The position numbers and the translations under genes were made by a program. Below are positions 7,705 through 14,567 of a stretch of DNA of 23,188 nt, piece after piece. A model generated the notes under the pieces. The model saw nothing but the letters and a program-made list of their open reading frames with translations, had not been told where the DNA came from and searched no databases. The first letter of the stretch is position 1. Each line of letters opens with the position of its first letter. Source of the DNA: Indioceanicola sp046045995 (lineage in GTDB: Bacteria; Pseudomonadota; Alphaproteobacteria; Azospirillales; Azospirillaceae); the NCBI GenBank assembly GCA_046045995.1, contig JBJOKR010000052.1, positions 1 through 23,188 of the forward strand, written 5' to 3'.

Positions 7705-8511
7705 ATGTCCACACCCCTTCCCACCTATCTGGCCCGTATCGGCCTGACCGGTCCCGTGGGCCCGGATCTGGAAAGCCTGTGCGCCATCCACACGGCCCAT
7801 GCGGGCACGATCCCGTTCGAGAACATCGACATCCAGGCCGATCCGCCGCGGCCAATCCGGGTGGATGAGGACGGGATCTTCGCCAAGCTGGTGGGGGAGG
7901 GGAGGGGTGGGTACTGTTTCGAGCAGAACGGGCTGCTGTTCCGGATGCTGGGCGCCATCGGCTTCGATGTGCGCCGCTGCTTGGCCCGTGTGGTGTGGAA
8001 CAGCCCCGTCATGGGCGCGCGCACCCATCTGATCGTGCTGGTCACCCTTGGCGGCCAGGACTGGATCGCCGATTGTGGCTTCGGCGGCTACGGTCTGGTG
8101 GCTCCGCTGCGGGTCGCACCGGGGGAGGTGCAGGAGATCCATGGCGAAAGCTGGCGGGTCATTCCGTCGGACCGCATGCCGGGGCTGGAGATCCAGGTCC
8201 GGCTGGAGGGGGAGTGGCGGCCCGCCTATATCGTCGATCCGGCCGAGCCGGTGGTGGATGCGGATATCCTGGCCGCCAACCACTTCACCCAAAGCTTCCC
8301 CGAAAGCCGTTTCGTCCTGAACCGCATCGCCGCCCTCAACCGCCCGGGTCAGCGGCTGTCCCTGCTGAACCGGGAGGTGAAGCTGCGCCGCGGCGGGGAG
8401 GTGACGGTGCGCACCCTGTCCTCCGACGCGGAGGTGGTGTCGGTGCTGCGCGCCGATTTCGGGCTCGCCCTGCACGCGGGGTTCCGGTTGAAGGAATTGG
8501 AACCGGCGTGA
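7705..8511 (+). CDS. Arylamine N-acetyltransferase
   Basis: Transfers an acetyl group from acetyl-CoA to arylamines or hydrazines through a cysteine intermediate. From ATG 7705 the protein has 268 residues with the full NAT triad: Cys71 in RGGYCFEQNGLL, His108 in THLIVLV and Asp123 in WIADCGFGG. Positions and spacing agree with known bacterial NATs (Cys ~69-70, His ~107-110, Asp ~122-127). PFENIDIQ near residue 35 and the LNRxGxRLSLLN segment are also typical. ATG 7696 (MTIMSTP) is an equally possible start. It lies 59 nt after purB with no clear functional link. NATs act on xenobiotics or as acyltransferases in secondary metabolism; the physiological substrate is not readable here. Confidence 0.92.
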   Translation: MSTPLPTYLARIGLTGPVGPDLESLCAIHTAHAGTIPFENIDIQADPPRPIRVDEDGIFAKLVGEGRGGYCFEQNGLLFRMLGAIGFDVRRCLARVVWNSPVMGARTHLIVLVTLGGQDWIADCGFGGYGLVAPLRVAPGEVQEIHGESWRVIPSDRMPGLEIQVRLEGEWRPAYIVDPAEPVVDADILAANHFTQSFPESRFVLNRIAALNRPGQRLSLLNREVKLRRGGEVTVRTLSSDAEVVSVLRADFGLALHAGFRLKELEPA

Positions 8512-8538
8512 CACCTTGACCGAAAGGATGCTCCGACG

Positions 8539-8555
8539 CTCCCCCCTCAGGGGAG
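8539..8555 (+). terminator. Small GC hairpin after the N-acetyltransferase gene
   Basis: CTCCCC (8539-8544), a five-base loop, and GGGGAG (8550-8555) form a six-pair stem 27 nt after the stop at 8511. No T-run follows, so termination here is tentative. Confidence 0.25.
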
Positions 8556-8660
8556 GGGCCGTTGCGTCACCGATGGGGGGTCCGGGTTGCTTCAGGGCCG
8601 GTGCCAACAGCCCCCTCATCCTCTCGACCAGACGATGATCCGCATGATCCGCATGAACCG

Positions 8661-8948
8661 GGCGACCGGAGCACTTGCTTCCAAGCTGCGGGCCCATCTG
8701 GCGGTGGCGTCCACCCGGTCCAGGAGCGTGGCCGCGGCGGCGCAGCGGGCCGGCACCAAGGTTCAAACCGTGGCCGCCGCTTCGCAGGAACTGGCTGTCT
8801 TGAATCCAGGATATCGGTCAGCAGAAGTCGCGGACGTCCGACAGGCTGGTGCAGGCAGCAACCCAGGTCGAATGGACCGCCTCCCGGGCCGAGGGCGTGA
8901 CGGAGGAAAGCCGGCGCATCGCGCAGGTGGTCGACCTGATCCAGTCGC
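8661..8948 (+). pseudogene. Methyl-accepting chemotaxis protein remnant (frameshifted, truncated)
   Basis: Frame one (to ~8802) gives a stretch ending QRAGTKVQTVAAASQELA, which matches the start of an MCP signalling domain (typically EQAxxNVQTVAAAxEELxxSIxEI). One extra base near 8803 shifts the reading frame. The next frame, from 8804, gives IQDIGQQKSRTSDRLVQAAT and then VTEESRRIAQVVDLIQ, corresponding to the MCP order SIxEIGxQVxxS...IGxVVxLI(Q)xIA. It breaks off after VVDLIQ at ~8942, just before the hallmark hairpin tip (NLLALNAAIEAARAGE), where the stop of the opposing gene lies. No sensor or membrane part is seen upstream. The alignment is by eye. Confidence 0.55.
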
Positions 8949-8954
8949 CCGCCA

Positions 8955-9626
8955 TCAGAACGGTTTCACCGTGCCCAGGAAGGCCATGGTGATGATCCCC
9001 GCCCAGTAGAGGTAGGCAAGGCGGCGGCCGGTGGCCAGGGCGCCAGTCAGTTTCGCCTCCACCGCCGGGGTCGATCCCTCGGCGGCGATGCGGCGGAACA
9101 AGGTGACCCAGTCCCGCATGATGTAACGCAGCAGCAGCCCGATGATCAGCAGCCCGGCGAACAGGGCGGCCTTGGTGGCGTACCAGTCCGCCTCGAACGG
9201 GTAGCCGCGCAGCAGGCTATAGAGGCCGGTCGCGGCCAGGACGGGGATCAGGACATAGCGGATCCCCTCATCCAGCTTGGTCAGGCGCAGGCCCAGATCG
9301 GTGCCGCGGGCGACGAAGGCCGCCATCAGCAGGGCGAACCAGCCGACCACGAACACCCACATGCCGATCAGCCACACCCCACCCAGGGGCTGGACCCCCA
9401 GGTTCCAGCCCATGTGCAGACCCAGCGGCAGCAGGAAGATGATGCCGGTGCGGGGCAGGATGTCGATCCGATACGCGGTTTCCATGTGCCGGCGGCGTTC
9501 ATCCAGGCTGAGCGCCGGGTTCACCACTTGGCGCGAGGCGTTGAACACCCCCCATTCCCCACCCAGCCAATAGGCCATGGCGACGATGTGCAGCCATTTC
9601 AGGACCAGATGCGCGTCGATATCCAT
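8955..9626 (-). CDS. Polytopic integral membrane protein, possibly heme- or copper-related
   Basis: A 223-residue protein with about six membrane segments, starting MDIDAHLVLKWLHIVAMAYW and ending YLYWAGIITMAFLGTVKPF. Conserved-looking elements include a His in the first helix (KWLHIVAMAYWLGGEWGVF), RRRHMETAYRIDILPRTG and another His in LPLGLHMGWN. Histidines placed in helices in this way suggest heme or metal binding, as in CopD/DUF2269-like families, but I cannot assign a family with confidence. ATG 9626 is chosen because GGAAGGAAGCGAGGGGGC precedes it; the frame is open further upstream to 9731 without coding character. A consensus FNR/FixK box lies 80-93 nt upstream, implying oxygen-responsive control and a possible respiratory role. 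Confidence 0.75.
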   Translation of the reverse strand: MDIDAHLVLKWLHIVAMAYWLGGEWGVFNASRQVVNPALSLDERRRHMETAYRIDILPRTGIIFLLPLGLHMGWNLGVQPLGGVWLIGMWVFVVGWFALLMAAFVARGTDLGLRLTKLDEGIRYVLIPVLAATGLYSLLRGYPFEADWYATKAALFAGLLIIGLLLRYIMRDWVTLFRRIAAEGSTPAVEAKLTGALATGRRLAYLYWAGIITMAFLGTVKPF

Positions 9627-9705
9627 GCCCCCTCGCTTCCTTCCGTTCCGGTTCGCCTGGGATTTCCAGCCCGGGCAGTGTGGCGGGGACGGGGGGAAGG
9701 GGACC

Positions 9706-9719
9706 TTGATCCAGGTCAA
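9706..9719 (-). promoter_or_regulatory. FNR/FixK-type box
   Basis: TTGATCCAGGTCAA fits the alphaproteobacterial FnrL/FixK/ANR consensus TTGAT-N4-(A/G)TCAA. It is centred about 86 nt upstream of the leftward membrane-protein start at 9626, a normal distance for activation if transcription starts near 9671. The next rightward gene on the plus strand is far away, so the membrane-protein gene is the likely target. Confidence 0.6.
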
Positions 9720-9731
9720 TTGTCCGGACAA
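9720..9731. promoter_or_regulatory. Palindrome TTGTCCGGACAA beside the FNR/FixK box
   Basis: Perfect 12-bp palindrome directly abutting the FNR/FixK box. Its 10-bp core TGTCCGGACA recurs in the operator-like palindrome on the citE promoter (20394-20407). It could be a repressor site in the promoter region of the membrane-protein gene. Which protein binds it is unknown. Confidence 0.4.
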
Positions 9732-9746
9732 ATAGGGTCCTAAACG

Positions 9747-9880
9747 TGGGGGGCGTGGGGGACGTAGGTCGGATTAGGCGCACTGCGCCGTAATCCGACG
9801 CCCCCGGTCGCGGCGACGCCCCGTCGGATTACGCGGGCGTATGCCCGCTAATCCAACCTACGTCCCCTACGCCACCCCCC
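9747..9880. repeat. Large nested palindromic intergenic element
   Basis: Outer arms GGGGACGTAGGTCGGATTAG (9757-9776) and CTAATCCAACCTACGTCCCC (9848-9867) pair with one mismatch. The pairing extends outward through G-rich and C-rich flanks. Two inner TAATCCGAC/GTCGGATTA motifs (9791-9799 and 9823-9831) form a second inverted pair. Such GTAGG(T/G)CGGATTA...TAATCC elements recur in many proteobacterial genomes as REP/MITE-like repeats. The right arm contains the TAG stop codon (9867-9869) of the HMG-CoA-lyase-like gene, so transcripts of that operon end in this structure. Confidence 0.7.
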
Positions 9881-10838
9881 AGGCGCCGGTGAAGCCCTTG
9901 GGCACGCCGGCATCGGGGGTGAAGCCGTACAGCTCCGTCTCCGGCAGGGCATCGCGCACGATGGCACGCACGGCCAGCAGCTGGTCCAGGTCGATGCCCG
10001 TGTGGATGCCCATGGCGGCCAGCATGAAGGCCAGATCCTCTGTCACGATATTGCCGGAGGCGCCGGGAGCGAAGGGGCAGCCGCCGATCCCGCCCAGCGA
10101 ACTGTCCAGGGTGGTGATCCCTTCCTCCAGCGCCGCCAGGGCATTGGCCAGGCCCAGGCCGCGGGTATTGTGCAGGTGGACACCGGTGCAGGCCCCGTCG
10201 CCCACCACCCGTCGCACCTGCCGGATCAGGCGCTTCACCTGGGCCGGGTTGGCATAGCCGGTGGTGTCGGACAGCCCGACCTCGTCACACCCGGCCTGCA
10301 TCAGCGTATCCGCGACCGCCAGCACCTTCGCCTCCGGCACCGGGCCCTCCAGGGTGCAGCCGAAGGCGGTGGACAGGCCGCCCTCGAACTTCGGCCGTTC
10401 CGCCGCGGGCAGGGCGTTGATCAGGGCGGCGATGGCCCGCACCTCCTCGAACATCTGGGCGTGGGTGCGGCGGACATTGCGCAGGGAATGGGTCTCACTG
10501 ACCGACAGGGGGATGGTGATCTTGTGGGCGCCCGCGGCCACCGCCGCCTCTGCCCCCTTCAGGTTCGGCACCAGCACCGCCACGGTCAGGCCGGGGATGG
10601 TGCGGGCGAAGGCCACCAGCTCGGCCGTGTCGGCCAGTTGGGGCAGGATCTTCGCGGGCACGAAGCTGCCCACCTCGATCTCCCGCACGCCCGCCGCCGC
10701 CTCCGCCGCGATCCAGGCCTTCTTGGCCTCCGTCGGCATGATCGGGGTGATGGATTGCAGCCCGTCGCGGGGGCCGACCTCACTGATCTCCACCGCCGGG
10801 GGGAGGCCGGGGGCGGTGGGGGTGGCTGTGCTGGTCAT
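9867..10838 (-). CDS. HMG-CoA lyase family protein (candidate citramalyl-CoA lyase)
   Basis: Cleaves 3-hydroxy-3-methyl-acyl-CoA esters to acetyl-CoA plus a keto product. The 323-residue protein has EVGPRDGLQ with the metal-binding Asp, VGSFVPAKILPQ, GVHLHNTRGLGLAN with the metal-binding histidines, and the catalytic Cys loop GGIGGCPFAPGASGNIVTED. The order and length fit HMGL-type TIM-barrel enzymes. The family includes HMG-CoA lyase (leucine and acetoacetate metabolism) and (R)-citramalyl-CoA lyase of the 3-hydroxypropionate bicycle. Because it is the last gene of an operon with a class III CoA-transferase and LeuCD-like dehydratase, cleavage of a citramalyl-CoA-like ester is attractive. 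The start follows the CoA-transferase stop by 21 nt. Its stop codon lies inside the palindromic repeat, which may have altered its last codons. Confidence 0.9.
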   Translation of the reverse strand: MTSTATPTAPGLPPAVEISEVGPRDGLQSITPIMPTEAKKAWIAAEAAAGVREIEVGSFVPAKILPQLADTAELVAFARTIPGLTVAVLVPNLKGAEAAVAAGAHKITIPLSVSETHSLRNVRRTHAQMFEEVRAIAALINALPAAERPKFEGGLSTAFGCTLEGPVPEAKVLAVADTLMQAGCDEVGLSDTTGYANPAQVKRLIRQVRRVVGDGACTGVHLHNTRGLGLANALAALEEGITTLDSSLGGIGGCPFAPGASGNIVTEDLAFMLAAMGIHTGIDLDQLLAVRAIVRDALPETELYGFTPDAGVPKGFTGAWGVA

Positions 10839-10859
10839 GGCGGTTTCCTTCTCCCCGGT

Positions 10860-12089
10860 TCAGGTGCCGGCGATGATGCCGCGGGCGATCAGGTCGTCGA
10901 TCCGGGCCGGGTCGTAGCCCAGCCCGGCCAGGATCTCCCGGCTTTGCTCCCCCGGGGCCGCCAGATCGCGGTGGACGCCGAAGCGTCGCCCGTCGATCTC
11001 CACCGGCAGGGCGGGCAGGCGGGTGCGCACGCCGCTGCCCGGCAGGGTCACCGGCACCAGCCCACCGCCAGCGGCCAGATGCGGATCGTCGAACAATTCC
11101 TCCGGCCGGGTAACGGGGGCGAAGGGCAGCCCCACCTGTTCCAGCCGGGGCATGATCTCCGTCTTGTCCAGCCCGGCGACCAGGGCCTGGACCCGGGGGA
11201 TGATCGTCTCCCGCGCCAGGACGCGGCCGTTGTTGCGGGCGAAATCCGGGTTGGCGGCCAGATCGTCCAGGCCGAAGGCGGCGCAGAACTTCTCCCACTG
11301 GGTGTCGGTGACGACGCCGATGAACACCTGCTCCCCGTCCTTCGTGGTGAACAGGTCATAGACCGCCCAGGCGGAGGTGCGTACCGGCATGGGCTTGGCC
11401 GGGGTGCCGGTCACGGCGTATTGGGCCATGTGCTGGCCCACCAGGAAGACGCAGTTCTCAAACAGGGCCGACCGCACGGTGCCGCCCGTTCCCGTCCCCT
11501 CCCGGTTCAGCAGGGCCGCCAGCACCCCGATCACCGCGAACAGGCCGCCCATCACATCGATCACGCTGGCCCCGGCGCGCAAGGGGCGGCCCGGCGGCCC
11601 GGTCATATAGGCAAGCCCGCCCATCATCTGCGCCACCTCATCCAGGGCGGTGCGGTCCTGATAGGGGCCGGCCAGGAACCCCTTGGCCGAGCAATAGATC
11701 AGGCGCGGGTTGTGGGCCTTCATCGCCGCTTCGCCGAAGCCCAGGGCGTCCATGGTGCCGGTGCGGAAATTCTCCACCAGCACATCGGCCCCGCGCAGCA
11801 GGTCCAGGGCCACATCCCGCCCGGCGGGCGCCTTCAGGTCGATGGCGATGCTGCGCTTGTTGCGCCCGTACATGGGGAAATAGCCGGCACCCGACCCCAG
11901 CAGGCGGCGGGTATTGTCCCCGCCGATCGGTTCCACCTTCACCACATCGGCGCCCAGATCGCCCAGGACCAGCCCCACCGTCGGCCCCATCACCATATGG
12001 GTGAATTCCACCACCCGCAGCCCCGCCAGCGGCAGGCTGGACGGTGCCGATGGGGGGGCAGGGGCGGCGGGATCGGCGGCGGGGGTCAT
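10860..12089 (-). CDS. Class III (CaiB/BaiF) CoA-transferase
   Basis: Moves CoA between carboxylic acids through an aspartyl-CoA anhydride. The 409-residue protein shows the family landmarks: LRVVEFTHMVMGPTVGLVLGDLGADVVKVEP, GYFPMYGRNKRSIAIDLK, VLVENFRTGTMDALGFG, the probable catalytic Asp150 in TALDEVAQMMGGLAYMTG, and the C-terminal GLPFAPVTRPEELFDDPH. Length and order are complete. Itaconate:CoA-transferase and succinyl-CoA:citramalate CoA-transferase belong to this family, which fits the neighbours, but family III enzymes cannot be assigned a substrate by eye. The first ~20 residues are Ala/Pro-rich. It begins 68 nt after the leuD-like stop and precedes the lyase by 21 nt, so it is probably in the same transcript. 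Confidence 0.93.
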   Translation of the reverse strand: MTPAADPAAPAPPSAPSSLPLAGLRVVEFTHMVMGPTVGLVLGDLGADVVKVEPIGGDNTRRLLGSGAGYFPMYGRNKRSIAIDLKAPAGRDVALDLLRGADVLVENFRTGTMDALGFGEAAMKAHNPRLIYCSAKGFLAGPYQDRTALDEVAQMMGGLAYMTGPPGRPLRAGASVIDVMGGLFAVIGVLAALLNREGTGTGGTVRSALFENCVFLVGQHMAQYAVTGTPAKPMPVRTSAWAVYDLFTTKDGEQVFIGVVTDTQWEKFCAAFGLDDLAANPDFARNNGRVLARETIIPRVQALVAGLDKTEIMPRLEQVGLPFAPVTRPEELFDDPHLAAGGGLVPVTLPGSGVRTRLPALPVEIDGRRFGVHRDLAAPGEQSREILAGLGYDPARIDDLIARGIIAGT

Positions 12090-12157
12090 CGGCGGATCTT
12101 CTCGTCGGCAATGGGCAGGCAGGGACGGGCGGGTGGGGATAGGGAACAGGGCCGGGC

Positions 12158-12778
12158 TCAGGAATCCAGCCAGGGGCGGTCGGACAGATAGGCGGTCTCG
12201 AACCGGTCGATCTCCGCCGCCCGCTTAAGGGTCAGGCCGATGGCGTCCAGCCCTTCCAGCAGCATGGCGCGGTCGCCCGGATCCATGGGGAAGGGGTGCC
12301 GCGTCCCGTCCGGTGCGGTCAGGGTGCAAGCGACCAGGTCCACCGTCAGGGGCCGGTTGGCCGGGGCGGGGGCCGTCTGGGCCGCCAGCTCCGCCACCAC
12401 CGCCTCCCCCAGCATGACGGGGAGGATGCCGTTGCGCACGCAGTTGGACTGGAAGATGCCGCCGAAGGCGGGGGCGACGATGCAGCGGATGCCCCATTCC
12501 CGCAGGGCCCAGACCGCATGTTCCCGCGACGATCCGCAGCCAAAATTCGTCCCCGCCAGCAGGATGGACGCACGGCGGTAGGCGGGCTGGTTCAGCACGA
12601 AATCCGGGTTCTCCACCCGCGCCGCCACGTCGCTGTAACGCCAATTGGCGAACAGCCCGCCGGCAAGGCCGGTCTTGCTGACCGATTTCATCTCCCGCGA
12701 CGGGATGATGGCATCGGTATCCACATTGGGGCGCAACAGCGGCGCGGCGACACCGACCAGGATGCTGAACCGCTCCAT
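12158..12778 (-). CDS. leuD: Isopropylmalate-dehydratase-like small subunit
   Basis: Swivelling-domain subunit of an aconitase-superfamily hydro-lyase. The 206-residue protein has PNVDTDAIIPSREMKSVSKTG, FGCGSSREHAVWALREWGIRCIVAPAFG and the closing hydrophobic region expected for LeuD. The loop after NVDTDAIIP, which contacts substrate in LeuD enzymes, reads SREMKSVSKTGLAG rather than the E. coli-like KQFLQKVTRTGFG, hinting at another substrate. Its ATG overlaps the stop of the large-subunit gene by one base (TGATG), so they are made together. No leuB or leuA is nearby. I infer a paralogue serving the CoA-transferase/lyase pathway rather than leucine synthesis. Confidence 0.9.
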   Translation of the reverse strand: MERFSILVGVAAPLLRPNVDTDAIIPSREMKSVSKTGLAGGLFANWRYSDVAARVENPDFVLNQPAYRRASILLAGTNFGCGSSREHAVWALREWGIRCIVAPAFGGIFQSNCVRNGILPVMLGEAVVAELAAQTAPAPANRPLTVDLVACTLTAPDGTRHPFPMDPGDRAMLLEGLDAIGLTLKRAAEIDRFETAYLSDRPWLDS

Positions 12779-14187
12779 CACCCCACCTCCAGCCGGCGGA
12801 TATCGGCCAGGCATCCGGCCACGGCCGATGCCGCCACCGTCGCCGGGCTGGCCAAGTGGGAGCGGGTGCCCGGCCCCTGCCGGTTCTCAAAATTGCGGTT
12901 GGTGGAAGTGACGACCCGGGCCTTGGCGGGGAAATGCTCCCCGCCAGCGAAGAAGCACATGGAACAGCCGCTCTCCCGCCATTCGAAGCCCGCGTCCAGG
13001 AAGATGCGGTGCAGCCCCTCCGCCTCCGCCGCGGCCTTCACCTGCATGGACCCGGGCACGCAGATGGCCCGCACCCCCGCCGCCACCCGCCGCCCCTTCA
13101 GCACCGCGGCGGCCGCGCGCAGGTCGGACAGGCGGCTGTTGGTGCAGCTGCCGATGAAGGCGGCCTCAATGGGCAGGCCCGCCAGCCGCTGGCCCGGGGC
13201 CAGGTCCATATAGGCCAGCGCCCGCTCCTTGGACTGGCGGCCGGCGCTGTCGGCATCGGCGGCGGGATCGGGCACCCGACCGTCGATGCCGATGGCGTGC
13301 TGGGGGCTGGTGCCCCAGGTGACCATGGGCGACAGGTCGCCCGCGTCGATCACGATTTCCCGGTCGAAGACGGCATCGTCATCGCTGCGCAGGCCGGACC
13401 AGGCGGCGACCGCCGCCGCCCAGGCCGCCCCCTTGGGCGCATAGGGCCGCCCCTCGATCCAGGCGAAGGTGGCCTCATCCGGGGCGATCAGCCCGGTCCA
13501 GGCGGCGAATTCCACCGCCATGTTGCACAGGGTCATCCGCCCTTCCACCGGCAGGGCGCGGACGACGGGACCGGCGAATTCCACCGCATGCCCCGCCCCG
13601 CCCCCGGCGCCGTAGCGGGCGATCAGGGCCAGGATCATGTCCTTGGGTGTCACGCCCGCGGCCGGTGTGCCGGTGAACAGCACCCGCATGGTCCGGGGCC
13701 GCCGCACCACCAGGGTCTGGGTCGCCAGGGCATGTTCGCATTCGGTGGACCCGATGCCCCAGGCCAGCGCCCCCAGCCCGCCCTGGGTGCAGGTATGGCT
13801 GTCCGGGCAGACGATGGTCAGGCCGGGCAGGGTCAACCCCTGTTCCGGGGCGACCACATGGACGATGCCCTGGCGCGGATCGCCGATGTCGAAGATGGTC
13901 AGCCCCGCCGCCGTGGCAGCCGCCCGCGTCTCCCGGATGAAGGCGGTGCCGCCGGGCATCGTCGTTTCATCCCCCCGGCCGGGGCGGGTATCGACGATAT
14001 GGTCCATGCAGACGAAGGCCCGGTCCGGCCGCCGCACCCGCCGCCCCGCCTCCGCCAGGCTTTTCAGGGCGATGGACCCGGTCCTCTCATGCAGGATGGT
14101 GCGGTCGATATAGAGAAGATGGGAGCCGTCGCCCTGGTCGGCGATGCTGTGCTGCTGCCAGATCTTCTCAAAGAGCGTGCTGCCCAT
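12778..14187 (-). CDS. leuC: Isopropylmalate-dehydratase-like large [4Fe-4S] subunit
   Basis: Hydro-lyase/isomerase large subunit of 469 residues. ATG 14187 gives the expected start MGSTLFEKIWQQHSI. The frame extends to 14250, but that would run up to the operator. Cluster ligands Cys348 (GSCTNSR), Cys408 and Cys411 (SGCSMC) align with E. coli LeuC 347/407/410. Other landmarks are CMDHIVDT, VCPDSHTCTQGG and STNRNFENRQGPGTRSHLASP. After SGCSMC the usual LAMNPD is replaced by FFAGGEHFP, right beside the cluster, an indication of altered specificity (citraconate/citramalate or a related diacid are candidates). It is the first gene of the operon leuC-leuD-CoA-transferase-lyase, with an operator overlapping its -10 region. 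Confidence 0.92.
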   Translation of the reverse strand: MGSTLFEKIWQQHSIADQGDGSHLLYIDRTILHERTGSIALKSLAEAGRRVRRPDRAFVCMDHIVDTRPGRGDETTMPGGTAFIRETRAAATAAGLTIFDIGDPRQGIVHVVAPEQGLTLPGLTIVCPDSHTCTQGGLGALAWGIGSTECEHALATQTLVVRRPRTMRVLFTGTPAAGVTPKDMILALIARYGAGGGAGHAVEFAGPVVRALPVEGRMTLCNMAVEFAAWTGLIAPDEATFAWIEGRPYAPKGAAWAAAVAAWSGLRSDDDAVFDREIVIDAGDLSPMVTWGTSPQHAIGIDGRVPDPAADADSAGRQSKERALAYMDLAPGQRLAGLPIEAAFIGSCTNSRLSDLRAAAAVLKGRRVAAGVRAICVPGSMQVKAAAEAEGLHRIFLDAGFEWRESGCSMCFFAGGEHFPAKARVVTSTNRNFENRQGPGTRSHLASPATVAASAVAGCLADIRRLEVG

Positions 14188-14252
14188 GGAACCCGCTGAC
14201 CAGTGCCCGACCGCGGCGACGCCCCGGCGCCGGTACGGCTGGAAACACATAA

Positions 14253-14291
14253 TGGTATATCTTTATAGCATTTCGATCCGCCGCCAGCCAA
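14253..14291 (-). promoter_or_regulatory. leuC-operon promoter with overlapping GntR-type operator
   Basis: On the minus strand, TTGGCT (14291-14286), an 18-nt gap and TATAAA (14267-14262) make a reasonable sigma70 promoter. The inverted repeat TGGTATA-TCTT-TATAGCA (14253-14270, plus-strand reading, one arm mismatch) covers the -10. The same repeat occurs at 17175-17192. The leader to ATG 14187 would be about 68 nt. Position on the -10 implies repression. Confidence 0.6.
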
Positions 14292-14330
14292 GCAAAAGAC
14301 ACCGGGCCGTGGCGGTGGGGGCGCAACCGG

Positions 14331-14369
14331 CGCAAAAGAAAACGGCCACCGCCCGGGGGCGATGGCCGT
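14331..14369 (-). terminator. Intrinsic terminator for the methyltransferase/VOC operon
   Basis: Read on the minus strand, ACGGCCATCGCC, a four-base loop and GGCGGTGGCCGT (one mismatch) form a 12-position stem, immediately followed by TTTTCTTTTGCG. This is the classical stem plus T-run shape. It lies ~200 nt after the VOC stop at 14568 and just before the leuC promoter, separating the two leftward operons. Confidence 0.7.
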
Positions 14370-14460
14370 AGGAAGCGGGCGGGGCCGGCGGGTCGGGAGG
14401 GTGACGACCGCCGGGCCTGTGCGGGGCCCGCGTTTGCGCTGCGTCGGCCTGTACCAGCGG

Positions 14461-14562
14461 CCCTAAATCCCGACAGGTCGGGATTTAGGGCTTCGGCGGC
14501 ACGGGCCGCCGCCGAACCGGTCGGTGCGGATACCAACGGTCGGAAACTCCGCCCGTTGGTAT
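14461..14562. repeat. Three tandem perfect hairpins (composite intergenic element)
   Basis: Three perfect stem-loops lie side by side. First, CCCTAAATCCCGAC with its exact complement after only 2 nt (14461-14490). Second, TTCGGCGGC/GCCGCCGAA with a 7-nt loop (14492-14516). Third, ATACCAACGG/CCGTTGGTAT with a 13-nt loop (14530-14562). They fill the space between the VOC stop and the terminator. The layout looks like a REP-type composite element; recurrence elsewhere in the genome cannot be tested here. Confidence 0.65.
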
Positions 14563-14567
14563 TGGGC

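Noticed and set aside
8638..8660. Short direct repeat (ATGATCCGC twice, then ATGAACCG)
   Set aside because: Only 2.5 copies of a 9-mer within a decayed region; no support for a functional or mobile element.
8587..9009. Apparent single 140-codon gene after the N-acetyltransferase
   Set aside because: Only the middle third resembles a protein family (MCP), and that similarity continues in another frame after a one-base shift, so the frame is better explained as a pseudogene plus shadow.
10002..12191. Very long open frame on the plus strand across the CoA-transferase and lyase genes
   Set aside because: It is antisense to two clearly identified genes; in GC-rich DNA with strong third-position bias the opposite strand often stays open. 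The translation is Gly/Gln/His/Arg-rich low complexity with no motif.
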